From a virus, in IMG/VR virus record IMGVR_UViG_3300042291_000664, positions 1 to 30,415 of that record: DNA of 30,415 nt, one strand, 5' to 3'. The stretch's first letter is position 1. Each line of letters begins with the position of its first letter. The notes below the pieces were generated by a model. That model had not been told where the DNA came from, searched no databases, and saw only the letters and a list, made by a program, of their open reading frames with translations. Positions 1-8,812 of the stretch are shown here, piece by piece. The translations under genes were made by a program, and so were the position numbers.

Positions 1-2331
1 ATAGTTACCTATAGTATATTCTGATGTAGCATTATTAGTATATTCATATATTCTAATTTTCATAGACCACATACAATCATTTGCTCTAAATGGCAATCTA
101 ATTTTTATAGAACCTGTAACATTGCCTCCTTGAAAAGAGTTGGCTGCTCCTTGTGGAGCAAAAGTTCTTGAAATAGGTCCTTGTGATGATGGTGAACGAG
201 AGTTTGTACCAAACGCCCCTGCTTCTAATCTTATTGTTCCGCTTAATACAGCAGAAAAAGTAGTGTTATTAGGATTTAAGTAATATGCTGTGTCCTGATT
301 GTCATAAAAAATATTAGCCCTTATTGAACCTGTATTAGATTGTATTTGAACCGCATCACATGAGTACATTGGAGATGGCGTACCTGCAGCCCATACTGCA
401 TTATACCAAGCACTATCAGTTCTTGATGCATTATGAGTAACAGTCCCTGCAGTAGATGCCGAGCTTGCTGACCCTGCACTACCTGTAATGCTAATTCCCC
501 AAGTCCCACTTGCTCCTCCTCCTGTTAGAGTAGGAGCATAAGAATTATAATTCCCTGCATGCAAAGCTGTGTTACCACTGATAAATAAAGTATTTGCTAC
601 ACGCACATTGCTATCTCCATTGCCAACAGAAAATATCATAGTACTACTACCATTTCCTGCTGCGTCATTATAAAATCTAGTTCCTCCATATAATGGAGAG
701 GCTCCTATTCTAATGCCTGTATGCCAATTAAGTGTTAGTTTAGAATAGTTGCCGCCAACATTTTCCAATTCTGTAAAAACCCCGTACTGCCTCAATGAAG
801 AAGATTCCCATCCACCAAATGAAATTCCGGAACTTGTTCCGGTTGCATCAAGATATGGGGTAGCACCGTTTGTGCCAAAATTTAATCTACCGCTAAGGAC
901 TTGATTAACAAATGTTGGTGAATTTCCTGTACCAACACTTTGATTAATTGTATATGCTGTGATGTTATCTGCTACTCTTGCACTATCTACACGAACACCA
1001 TAAGTACCTGCTCCATTCCACCCCATTAATGTAGGAAATGTTCCAACCCATGCATTTTGAGCGTTAGTTTGATTTACACTTGTTCCATTTGGAGAAATGC
1101 CTGCTGAAGCGTCAAAAATAACATGACTATTATTATAATTTTTCCATGCTAATAAACCTACAACATTATTAATTACAGTATTGTCATTCCAATTTGAATA
1201 TATTCTTGAAACAACATTTCCTGTTGCTGTACCTGTTAGAGCACCAACAAAAGATGAAGCTGTTATAACTCCTGTATTAGAAATTGATGCAACATTTGTT
1301 CCTGAAAAATCACCCCCACCAACATTAGCGTATCTAAAAATCCAACCTCTTGTAATGGTATCCATCACAAAATATGTAGCATATTCACCTGCAGCAATAG
1401 CTCCATGTACACCCCATCCACTACTCGTTGAATTTTTAAATCCAAGATATGATGTTGTTGTATCACCTCCCCCCCATAAAGTTATACCACCACTTGCACT
1501 TGCAGCATTGTTTGCTGTATTTACGTGTAAACTATATCCTAAATTTAACTCACTAAATGATGGCGAACTCGTTGTACTAAGATTTTGGTTAATCGTATAT
1601 GCGGTAATATTTGATGAATTACCTGTAATACTGATACCCCAAGATCCTGATGCAACTCCTCGTATTGACACCATTGCATTTGTAGGAGATACAGCACGAT
1701 AATAATTATCTCCTTGTTTAGTAATGAATGAAGTGATTGCAGTTCCACTCCCCGGATTACCATCATCTGTCATGTTTATATAATTACCAAAAACATAACC
1801 ATTAGGATCACGATATACTATTGTATTTCCTGTAGGAGAAGTAGTTGGATTATTAAATCCTGAGATAGACCCTGCTGTTCCTGTAATATTTATTCCCCAA
1901 GTCCCACTTGCACCACCTCCTATTAATGTAGGTGAATAAGAGTTGTAGTTGCTAGTAGTTATTATTCCTGTTATAGCACCTGTAGATCCATTAATGGAAA
2001 GCACACCGGTGTTTGTAACGGTAATATTACCTGATCCTGAAACGGAGATGCCCGTTCCTGCAATAATTGAAGATACTCCTGCCGCTATTGTCCAACTTCT
2101 GTTAGCACTCAAGTCATAACTTGTACCATTAATAGTAAGCGTTCTTGAAGATGGTACCGCATCAGAAATCCCATACCCCGCAAGCGTAGTAGGTCTATCT
2201 GAAATTTTAGTCCATGACAAAGCCGTAATCCATGCCGGATTAGAATATGATCCTGTATTTAATACTACATTAATAGGATCAATCCCACTATCTGCAAAGA
2301 TGTTACCTGCTATCGTTGATAAATTTGCCAT
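1..2331 (-). CDS. Tail fibre / receptor-binding protein, C-terminus beyond left edge
   Basis: The minus-strand frame opens with ATG at 2331 (MANLSTIAGN) and, where I translated it, stays open to base 1 (777 codons), so the 3' part of the gene lies outside the window. The protein is rich in G, S, T and N and low in charge, as in beta-structured fibres. Near residues 58-75 it has one copy of the repeat TLTINGTSYDLSANRSW that occurs seven times in the upstream gene. Further on it repeats fibre phrases such as SGTWGISITG and YNSYSPTLIGGG, typical of long Bacteroidota phage fibres. It starts 13 bases after the stop of the 1498-residue fibre gene and is probably co-transcribed with it. Role in host attachment is inferred from composition and context; the receptor-binding tip would be in the missing C-terminus. 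Confidence 0.8.
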   Translation of the reverse strand, partial: MANLSTIAGNIFADSGIDPINVVLNTGSYSNPAWITALSWTKISDRPTTLAGYGISDAVPSSRTLTINGTSYDLSANRSWTIAAGVSSIIAGTGISVSGSGNITVTNTGVLSINGSTGAITGIITTSNYNSYSPTLIGGGASGTWGINITGTAGSISGFNNPTTSPTGNTIVYRDPNGYVFGNYINMTDDGNPGSGTAITSFITKQGDNYYRAVSPTNAMVSIRGVASGSWGISITGNSSNITAYTINQNLSTTSSPSFSELNLGYSLHVNTANNAASASGGITLWGGGDTTTSYLGFKNSTSSGWGVHGAIAAGEYATYFVMDTITRGWIFRYANVGGGDFSGTNVASISNTGVITASSFVGALTGTATGNVVSRIYSNWNDNTVINNVVGLLAWKNYNNSHVIFDASAGISPNGTSVNQTNAQNAWVGTFPTLMGWNGAGTYGVRVDSARVADNITAYTINQSVGTGNSPTFVNQVLSGRLNFGTNGATPYLDATGTSSGISFGGWESSSLRQYGVFTELENVGGNYSKLTLNWHTGIRIGASPLYGGTRFYNDAAGNGSSTMIFSVGNGDSNVRVANTLFISGNTALHAGNYNSYAPTLTGGGASGTWGISITGSAGSASSASTAGTVTHNASRTDSAWYNAVWAAGTPSPMYSCDAVQIQSNTGSIRANIFYDNQDTAYYLNPNNTTFSAVLSGTIRLEAGAFGTNSRSPSSQGPISRTFAPQGAANSFQGGNVTGSIKIRLPFRANDCMWSMKIRIYEYTNNATSEYTIGNY

Positions 2332-5300
2332 TTCTTATTTTTTCTTATACCATACCTAGCGTGCGCCAAGTAGAATTACTGTAAATATACAACCCAATTA
2401 CCCCATTCGTCTGATAAATTATCAATCCCTCTACAGGAGTAGCTATCGCTGTTCTCTGAGTAGAGGTCATACGTGGAGGTAAAAATCCTTTTGTAGTACT
2501 ATCCATTTGGAATAATGCAGAAGCATTGATGCTTGCTGTACCCAATCCGACAGCACTACCACTATCATAAAATAAACTGCTAGTCTGTGACGTGCTTCCA
2601 TCATACTTAGATAGATAGCCTGTGATACCTGATCCTGTCATTGTACCTACAGCCCAAGCTCTATTTGCACTCAAGTCATATCCAACCCCATTAATTGTAA
2701 TAGTCCTTGAAGTTGGAACCCCGCCAAGCCCACTTAAACTATACGTAGGGATATTTAAAGTTGCACCAATTAAGGTAGATGCTCCACTTGTCCCCGTAGT
2801 CGTTAGAGTTAGCGCATTCTGTTTGTTATTAAACGTGATCCAATCAGTGCTGCTTAGGTATCCGTCAATCGTAGATGTAGACTGAGAAATACCGATCGTA
2901 CCACTACTTGTGATCGTGCCTCCTGTAAGCGGACCTGAAGTCGCAACGCTAGTTACTGTACCTACATTCCATACTCTGTCAGCACTTAAATCATAAGGAG
3001 TTCCATTGATTGTGATCAATCGAATGCTAGGCACTCCTCCAAGTCCTGATATGCTATACTGAGGAACATTCAATACTCCCGATATATTATCGTAAGTTGA
3101 AGCACCACTATTGCCAAGCGTTGTTAAGCTTATTGATAAACGAGATCTACCATCAGTGTAATATAAGTTTGTTCCTTCTGAAATATTTGAAGTAGTTAAA
3201 CTTACAGCTCCTGTAAATCCATTGACAGATACAACTGACTCCGTATTATCTACCTTCTGCCATGATGTATCATGGAATACAATCCAATCCCCAATACCCC
3301 ATGAATTGTTACCATCAATATTGGTAGTTCCTGCTACACTTACAATATAAAAGTATCCATCAACTCCAATACCTGATGTAATTGCAGGGGTATTTGTTGA
3401 AGCATCCCAAGTCCCCTGATATTGTAACCCACCAACTAATGCATTTATCTGACCTTGTAATTTACCAAAGGCAGAAAGAATACTATCAGTATTAACGATA
3501 GATGTTCCCGTTACAGTAAGGCCTGTTAAGAACTTTCCTGTAACAGCATTATTGCTAAGTGTTACACTTGATGCTCCCGGGCCACTAGCTGTAGCTTCTC
3601 CCGTTAATGAAGTAATATAATCGCCTTGCGCTTGATATATTGGTATGTTAAGTGTATTGCTTACTAATGTAGATGCTCCACTTGTTCCTGTTGTAGTTAA
3701 TGAAGTAATACGATTATCGTATGCAACATTCCACTGCGCCTGAACTGTATTTGTTGGTAAGCTATACCCTGATTCAAAAGTTAAAGCAAGTGTTCCCGCC
3801 GTAGTGACAGGAGTATTAGCTATATTAAATCCAATTGGAACAGACATCCCTACACTAGTAACCGTACCTACAGACCACGCCCTGTTTGCACTTAGATCAT
3901 AGGTTATGCCATTGATCGTTAATGTTGTTGCTTGATTTGCCGCAGTATATCCAAGAGCTTGAGCTATGGTTTTGTTAATCCAATAACCCCCATTATAAAA
4001 TAGTCCTTGATTAGCTACAGGAGAAGTGATCTTCACTCCTTCATCCATATTTATGTTTGATCCAATATTAGGACGAACAACTATAGCACCATTTGTTGTA
4101 TTTGAATATACAACAATAGCTACTGTAACAATATTGTTAGGAGCTTGTGGTGCAGTAGCAGTAAATCCTCCTGCTGATGTAGGAGATGCATATAGGACTG
4201 TTCCTTCAGGATAAGATGCAGTATTTATTTTACGAATCTTTCCAAATGAGGTAACAAATCCATCACCCCCATTTGCAATTGTTTCTGATGTAACACCAAT
4301 ACAGAAGTTAGAAGGGTATGTCCCATTAGCTAAGAAAGGAACTATCAATATCCTTGCACTTGCTCCAAGAGTACCACTTGCCATAACAACAGTACCTTTA
4401 GGAATGATTGCTCCGGATTGATTTTTAACAAGGAAGAATGTATCCTGACCTATCTTCTGCGTAACAGCAGTATCCATTATTATATCAACAGTACGATCCT
4501 CATCACTCCAAAACATTGTTCCGGTAAGTGTAGGTGTAGCTGTTGGTGTTAGGTCAAAACCTAAGTATCCTGCAGTCAATCCCCATTCTCCAAGAGCTAC
4601 ATTTTGAGTAGCTCCTGTATAAGGTACATAACCGTAAGCTGAATCTGACCATGAGGCATTTATTGTGCCACCATCTTGCTGAACCAAACTTAAAGTTTTT
4701 GTTGCCGCCCCTGTTACTGATGCGGATACAATCATATTATTGTATGATTCAGTCCAATTTAACTGAGTTGCATTTGAAGGCAATGAGTATCCTGTATCAA
4801 ATACAAGAGCCAATGTCCCGTCCTCTGTAATTGGATTTCCACTTATTAAAAATCCTAAAGGAACTGTCATATCTACAGATGTGACTGTTCCTACACTCCA
4901 TGATCGGTCTGCAGTTAAATCGTATGTTACTCCATTAATAGTTAATTCAGTTGATGCTGAAGCACCATTAATATCTTGAAGAACTTCTGCCGATGTTCTG
5001 TATTTTATTATTCCTGAGTCTGATACAATGAATGCATTTGTATTTGTAGTTGCATTTAAAATTGTATCAACATATAGATCACCTTCTACAGATAGCTTAT
5101 GACCTAAGTCAATAGCACTCGTACCAAATAAAGTATTCCCATTAGCAAATGTTTTTCTAGTCTGAGTGGATCCTATAAACTCTGCTACATCACCATCTGT
5201 ATAACTGTGCGAAGTTATCCTAGGAGCACCATAGTTATTCATAGTGATGGTATAAGCATAAGCTGTAATGCCACTGTTCAAGAATACTACAGATGCACCA

Positions 5301-6565
5301 TCTGCGCTATTATAATGGAAAGTAAATGTGTCTGATGAGTAAGAAAGAGGACTGTCAATCAATGATGTTGGTCCACTCCACATAGGTAATGAGTAAGCTG
5401 TACCACTACCTGTTACAGGATTGGTTAATGCATCCTGTTTATTATTGAATGTATTCCAATCCGTAGAACTAAGGTATCCATTTGAGGAAACTCCCGACTG
5501 AGTAATGCCTATATTAGATCCTACTAGAGTAATCGGTGCAACAGGAACTAATGCGTCTTGCTTTGCATAAAATGTGTTCCAATCTGTAGAACTTAAATAG
5601 CCATCTTGAGAAACTCCTGACTTATTGATTCCTATTGTGCCAATACCCGTAATTGTTCCACCGGTAATAGGGCCACTAGTAGAAATACTAGTAACTGTTC
5701 CTACACTCCATGTACGGTTGTCACTTAAATCATAAGTTGTACCATTGATTGTTAGTGTTCTGCTTTTATTAACCGCATCAGTAATGCCATACCCACTAAG
5801 AGTAGTAGGTGTATCAATAATCTTGCTCCAATTTAATGAAGTGATCCATGTAGGATCAGCATAAAAGCTATCAGTACGTACATTACCTACTGTCCATGAC
5901 CGATCTTCACTAAGATCATAGCCAATACCATTGATTGTAAGAGTTCTTGCAGCAGGAGCAGCGTCAACATCACTATAGGTAAGCACAACTGCGCCTACAT
6001 ATCCATTAACACTAACTACTGCATCAGTATTATCTACTTGCTGCCAAGCCGTACCGTCATATATTGCCCAATCTCCTACAAACCAATCAGTAATACCGTT
6101 TAGATTTGTAGTTCCTGCAACATTTACTACGTAGTATTCACCTTGATTACCTACAGAACTCTGTAAAGTAGGAGTATTTGTCGCTGCATTCCATACACCC
6201 TTGTACTGAACACCGCCAACAAGACTATTTATTTGGTTCTGAACCTTACCAAAAGCCTGAAGAATACTATCTGAAGCTATGATGTTACCGCCCGTAATGT
6301 TTAATCCTGATAAGATCTTGCTTATTACAGCAGTATTATCAAGAACAACACTTGCATTTCCGGGGCCTAGCGCTGTTGCTTGACCGGAAAGCTGAGTAAT
6401 ATAATTACCTTGCGGTTGATATACAGGAATATTTAGAACCTTGTTTATATATGTGGATGATCCTCCTGTTCCAATAGTTGTTAAGCTATTGATTGTAGGA
6501 AGATCCCATGATCTATCCTCAGATAGATCGTATGTTAATCCATTGATCGTAATGGTTCTATTCTC
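2105..6565 (-). repeat. Eight dispersed INGxxYDLSxxRxW coding repeats
   Basis: About 50-bp coding repeats for TINGxxYDLSxxRxW lie near 6.51-6.56, 5.90-5.95, 5.72-5.77, 4.90-4.95, 3.88-3.93, 2.97-3.02 and 2.66-2.71 kb in the 1498-residue fibre gene, and near 2.10-2.15 kb in the next fibre gene. The protein motif is better conserved than the DNA. They are potential sites for homologous exchange between fibre modules. Confidence 0.8.
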
Positions 6566-6841
6566 AGAGACATATACTGTTGAGTCAAGGCTACCATCCG
6601 CTTTTAAGAATTGTGATGATAGTCCTTCATTAACGATAAAGGAAGAACCCTCTATATTATATACACCTAGATCAACATTACCTGTAGCTCCTACGTATGG
6701 AACATAACCTTGACCAATAAGGTTAACAATCTCTGATAAACGGAAATTTTTAGTATTATTTATATCACTTACATCCGTACCTATTAGTAGGTCACTGAGC
6801 GTAGGAGTGGATATTATGGGGTATGTACTTATTTGTGCCAT
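2345..6841 (-). CDS. Long modular tail fibre protein (1498 aa)
   Basis: The N-terminus (AQISTYPIISTPTLSDLLIG, then TKNFRLSEI) resembles the virion-attachment end of Bacteroidota phage fibres. Two YVPYxGATxNVxLG motifs and seven copies of xxTINGxxYDLSxxRxW follow, several continuing into GTVTSV. A module of about 95 residues (AFGKxQxQINxLVGG through VDNTxxVVSVNG) occurs twice, encoded near 5.98-6.27 kb and 3.20-3.48 kb. A central segment encoded at about 4.05-4.52 kb, with GTVVMASGTLG and GTVLYASPTSAGG, looks like a beta-sandwich module seen in other phage structural proteins. The C-terminus (GFLPPRMTSTQRTAI, then TWRTLGMV) is a common ending in such fibres. Likely role: structural shaft of the adsorption apparatus. 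The repeats suggest growth by internal duplication and recombination. Confidence 0.85.
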   Translation of the reverse strand: MAQISTYPIISTPTLSDLLIGTDVSDINNTKNFRLSEIVNLIGQGYVPYVGATGNVDLGVYNIEGSSFIVNEGLSSQFLKADGSLDSTVYVSENRTITINGLTYDLSEDRSWDLPTINSLTTIGTGGSSTYINKVLNIPVYQPQGNYITQLSGQATALGPGNASVVLDNTAVISKILSGLNITGGNIIASDSILQAFGKVQNQINSLVGGVQYKGVWNAATNTPTLQSSVGNQGEYYVVNVAGTTNLNGITDWFVGDWAIYDGTAWQQVDNTDAVVSVNGYVGAVVLTYSDVDAAPAARTLTINGIGYDLSEDRSWTVGNVRTDSFYADPTWITSLNWSKIIDTPTTLSGYGITDAVNKSRTLTINGTTYDLSDNRTWSVGTVTSISTSGPITGGTITGIGTIGINKSGVSQDGYLSSTDWNTFYAKQDALVPVAPITLVGSNIGITQSGVSSNGYLSSTDWNTFNNKQDALTNPVTGSGTAYSLPMWSGPTSLIDSPLSYSSDTFTFHYNSADGASVVFLNSGITAYAYTITMNNYGAPRITSHSYTDGDVAEFIGSTQTRKTFANGNTLFGTSAIDLGHKLSVEGDLYVDTILNATTNTNAFIVSDSGIIKYRTSAEVLQDINGASASTELTINGVTYDLTADRSWSVGTVTSVDMTVPLGFLISGNPITEDGTLALVFDTGYSLPSNATQLNWTESYNNMIVSASVTGAATKTLSLVQQDGGTINASWSDSAYGYVPYTGATQNVALGEWGLTAGYLGFDLTPTATPTLTGTMFWSDEDRTVDIIMDTAVTQKIGQDTFFLVKNQSGAIIPKGTVVMASGTLGASARILIVPFLANGTYPSNFCIGVTSETIANGGDGFVTSFGKIRKINTASYPEGTVLYASPTSAGGFTATAPQAPNNIVTVAIVVYSNTTNGAIVVRPNIGSNINMDEGVKITSPVANQGLFYNGGYWINKTIAQALGYTAANQATTLTINGITYDLSANRAWSVGTVTSVGMSVPIGFNIANTPVTTAGTLALTFESGYSLPTNTVQAQWNVAYDNRITSLTTTGTSGASTLVSNTLNIPIYQAQGDYITSLTGEATASGPGASSVTLSNNAVTGKFLTGLTVTGTSIVNTDSILSAFGKLQGQINALVGGLQYQGTWDASTNTPAITSGIGVDGYFYIVSVAGTTNIDGNNSWGIGDWIVFHDTSWQKVDNTESVVSVNGFTGAVSLTTSNISEGTNLYYTDGRSRLSISLTTLGNSGASTYDNISGVLNVPQYSISGLGGVPSIRLITINGTPYDLSADRVWNVGTVTSVATSGPLTGGTITSSGTIGISQSTSTIDGYLSSTDWITFNNKQNALTLTTTGTSGASTLIGATLNIPTYSLSGLGGVPTSRTITINGVGYDLSANRAWAVGTMTGSGITGYLSKYDGSTSQTSSLFYDSGSAVGLGTASINASALFQMDSTTKGFLPPRMTSTQRTAIATPVEGLIIYQTNGVIGLYIYSNSTWRTLGMV

Positions 6842-6869
6842 GGTTAAACAAATATAGTAAACATAGCTG

Positions 6870-7325
6870 TCATTTTAGAATGTAACGCTTTACCCCAAAT
6901 GCTACCAAAGGTATTAATAACAGCCACCACAAATTAAAATAACTAGGCTTTTTATCTACAGATTTTATAAATGATTCTTGTTTATTTTGCTTCTTTACCT
7001 CTACCTTTTTTTGTAACAAACTTGATACAATAACTTTTGTTGTATCAATGATTTCTCTTTTTGTTTTTTTAATTCTAATAGTGGTATTTAAATATTCTTT
7101 TCCGCCAATAACCATTGGCTTTGTTGTATCTATTGGTACAAGTTGAATCTCCTGTAGATCTTCCTTGATATTTATTTTATATTCTTGAACAATTTTCTTC
7201 TCTTCTCTAAGATCAGAAACACTATCGGTTTTTGTTTTAAGAATACTCTCTGAAACAGAAACCTTTTTTGATGAGCAGAAAGAAAAAAACAAGATTGCAA
7301 ATATTAAAATAATATACTTCAACAT
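6870..7325 (-). CDS. Single-gene (unimolecular) spanin candidate
   Basis: This 151-residue protein starts with a lipoprotein-like signal: K3, a hydrophobic run, then SFC with Cys17 followed by SSKK. The middle is charged and likely extended or coiled (repeated K/E and KKTKREIIDTTK). The C-terminus (about residues 129-147) is a hydrophobic WWLLLIPLVAFGV segment ending in KRYILK. An N-terminal lipid anchor plus a C-terminal inner-membrane segment is the u-spanin layout known from phage T1, which bridges and fuses inner and outer membranes after cell-wall breakdown. The gene is 5 bases downstream of the endolysin gene and completes the holin-endolysin-spanin cassette. The lipobox is imperfect (Phe at -1), so the lipid anchor is an inference. 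Confidence 0.65.
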   Translation of the reverse strand: MLKYIILIFAILFFSFCSSKKVSVSESILKTKTDSVSDLREEKKIVQEYKINIKEDLQEIQLVPIDTTKPMVIGGKEYLNTTIRIKKTKREIIDTTKVIVSSLLQKKVEVKKQNKQESFIKSVDKKPSYFNLWWLLLIPLVAFGVKRYILK

Positions 7326-7330
7326 GAAAG

Positions 7331-7837
7331 TTAAATTAATACAAATCCATTTTTATCAACCTTATTATTTTTATGTAGTTTTTGCAATTGCATTATAGAG
7401 TATCCAAATGTTTTTTGAAAATGTGGAGTATCAAGAAATTTCCAATCACCTCCCCAAGACCAACCATACCTCTTGAATATTGCAACTATTTCTTGCCAAT
7501 CAGACTTGCCGTCTTTATCAAAGTCAGTCTTAATATCCCAACTTGCAGTTTCATGTGTTCCATTTCCATCCTTATCTATCAATAAAGCTATGTCAATAGC
7601 TAATCCATAGTTATGGTATGACTGACCACCTTTAGCATTAGTTACAATCCTTCCGGGCTTATTTCTTCCTTGAGCATATAAAGCATCTTGCTCAGCAAAT
7701 GTTCTGAATGTAAATGAGAATCTACAAATTGCTTTACCTGTAAGAGCAAGCACAACCTCATCATAAATATCAATAGCCTCTTCCCTTAACTTAGGATGTA
7801 GATATGATATTCTTTCTAATGTGAGTTTGTCTTTCAT
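7331..7837 (-). CDS. Endolysin, M15-family zinc peptidase with Ca-binding-like loops
   Basis: This is the M15 (VanY / D-Ala-D-Ala carboxypeptidase, L-Ala-D-Glu peptidase) fold used by endolysins such as that of T5. The zinc site is readable: H75 and D82 in SYHNYGLAIDIA and H139 in LDTPHF, with D136 placed like the catalytic Asp (DxxH). Between D82 and the catalytic segment there are two acidic loops, DKDGNGTHE (from D88) and DKDGKSDWQE (D107, D109, D113, E116), that look like EF-hand or dockerin-type calcium sites. The protein would cut the peptide stems of peptidoglycan in the periplasm. It has no signal peptide, so release depends on the holin. Its ATG overlaps the holin stop (ATGA), so translation is probably coupled. 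Confidence 0.85.
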   Translation of the reverse strand: MKDKLTLERISYLHPKLREEAIDIYDEVVLALTGKAICRFSFTFRTFAEQDALYAQGRNKPGRIVTNAKGGQSYHNYGLAIDIALLIDKDGNGTHETASWDIKTDFDKDGKSDWQEIVAIFKRYGWSWGGDWKFLDTPHFQKTFGYSIMQLQKLHKNNKVDKNGFVLI

Positions 7838-8265
7838 TTAATATCTTTTATATCAGAGTTTATTTCTTTAGCTCTATTTAAAGCACCCTTAACCATTTTC
7901 CAAATATCAATATTGAATGCCTCCTCAATATTTTCTTTTACTGATACTAACTCAATAAACATCAATAGTATTGCACATATCTTAGTGAACATAAATTCAA
8001 ATCCAAAGACATGCTTAACAAATTCGTTTAGCACAAATTTATCTATTACGAAAAGAAGAAGAATGCATATCTCATATAGCATCATTTTACTTACTATGTT
8101 TGACAATTTTCTACTTTTTACACTTTTCCAACCATGAAGTTTTATTGATTTAAATACACCTGTAAATGTGTCAAGAATAATTGCGGTTCCAACAGCTATT
8201 AGTATTCCATAGATAGGTACAAATAATAATAAAATAGAAGCTAGCAAGTATTGTAGATATTTCAT
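7834..8265 (-). CDS. Holin, phage_holin_4-like
   Basis: The 143-residue protein has hydrophobic segments at about residues 3-35, 66-83 and 90-108, and a charged C-terminal tail (ALNRAKEINSDIKDIK). The motif LDTFTGVFKSIK followed by a basic stretch (KSVKSRKLSN) is typical of the Bacillota/Bacteroidota holin family 4 (toxin secretion/phage lysis holin). It would form membrane holes that time lysis and free the endolysin. It lies immediately upstream of, and overlaps by 4 bases, the endolysin gene. Family assignment is by motif and context. Confidence 0.75.
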   Translation of the reverse strand: MKYLQYLLASILLLFVPIYGILIAVGTAIILDTFTGVFKSIKLHGWKSVKSRKLSNIVSKMMLYEICILLLFVIDKFVLNEFVKHVFGFEFMFTKICAILLMFIELVSVKENIEEAFNIDIWKMVKGALNRAKEINSDIKDIK

Positions 8266-8287
8266 CGAACCTGTATTGTTATAGCAA

Positions 8288-8545
8288 TTACCATAGTGCG
8301 ATAATATTAAGAGCTGTCGTATCTGAAGCGAACACTCTAATTACTTGAACGGGAAGAAATGTCCCATTAGGTATGTTTGTAAAAGTGATATCATCTCCGC
8401 CGGCAGTAAGGACACGAAGTATCCCTCCTGTACCGATGTATAATACACACCCTTCAACTTGACCGTTGCCCGGGTTAGGGATGTCAACAGTGTTACTTTT
8501 CGTAACAACTGAGGCTCTTGATGGTTGTAATTTTTGATATGCCAT
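8288..8545 (-). CDS. Spike-base / small virion protein, RCAP_Rcc01079-like
   Basis: The 85-residue protein follows the pattern of the spike base protein first described in the Rhodobacter capsulatus gene transfer agent: an ALYVG-like strand (CVLYIGTGGILRVLTAGGDD), then FTNIPNGTFLPVQVIRV, and a final ASDTTALNIIALW. Proteins of this type occur as single small beta-barrels in many phages near structural genes. Its position just before the lysis cassette fits a late virion component. The match is to a remembered family pattern and was not checked by search. Confidence 0.65.
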   Translation of the reverse strand: MAYQKLQPSRASVVTKSNTVDIPNPGNGQVEGCVLYIGTGGILRVLTAGGDDITFTNIPNGTFLPVQVIRVFASDTTALNIIALW

Positions 8546-8547
8546 TG

Positions 8548-8730
8548 TTAACCTATTTTTTTAATTTGTTTAGTAACATCGTATGGGAATGCACGGTTAA
8601 GAGCATCCTTTCTTTTTGAGCAACCACATCCCGCACCTGTTGCTTTACTTACAGCTTCAACAACACTTTTTATTCCTGTTGCTGTGGTTATTTTTTCTAT
8701 CGTATCGCCAAGACCTTTACTTATCGCCAT
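8548..8730 (-). CDS. Small conserved phage protein with CGC motif
   Basis: The 60-residue protein reads GDTIEKITTATGIKSVVEAV, then GCGCSKRKDALNRAFPY. I recall similar small proteins with GDxxExxTxATGI and CxCxxRxxxLNxxFPY next to structural genes in many phages, but know no function. It starts 81 bases after the preceding gene and ends 2 bases before the spike-base gene. The Cys pair could bind metal, though one pair alone is weak evidence. Confidence 0.7.
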   Translation of the reverse strand: MAISKGLGDTIEKITTATGIKSVVEAVSKATGAGCGCSKRKDALNRAFPYDVTKQIKKIG

Positions 8731-8756
8731 CGTTTTTTAATTTTAATTATTCAACA

Positions 8757-8786
8757 ATTGCACCGACCATAGAAAGCCGGTGCAAT
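8757..8786 (-). terminator. Hairpin between structural genes; weak terminator or processing site
   Basis: A perfect 9-bp inverted repeat (ATTGCACCG / CGGTGCAAT, loop 12) sits in the 82-base gap between the 134-residue and 60-residue genes. On the transcribed minus strand it is followed by TGTTGAATAATT, not a T-run, so it is not a classical intrinsic terminator. It may attenuate transcription or protect an mRNA end. Confidence 0.5.
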
Positions 8787-8812
8787 ATTGTAGTAACAGA
8801 AAACCAAACCAA

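Noticed and set aside
1181-1702. Plus-strand open frame of 173 codons opposite the left fibre gene
   Set aside because: It is the antisense shadow of the well-supported minus-strand fibre frame; its Pro/Val-rich product mirrors the repetitive fibre codons. The other plus-strand frames inside the fibres, groEL and the 28.5-30.4 kb gene are shadows too.
2345-6841. Diversity-generating retroelement target in the fibre
   Set aside because: No reverse transcriptase or template repeat with adenine-biased differences is visible in the window. The repeats are coding duplications, not a VR/TR pair, though the fibre C-terminus at the left edge is missing.
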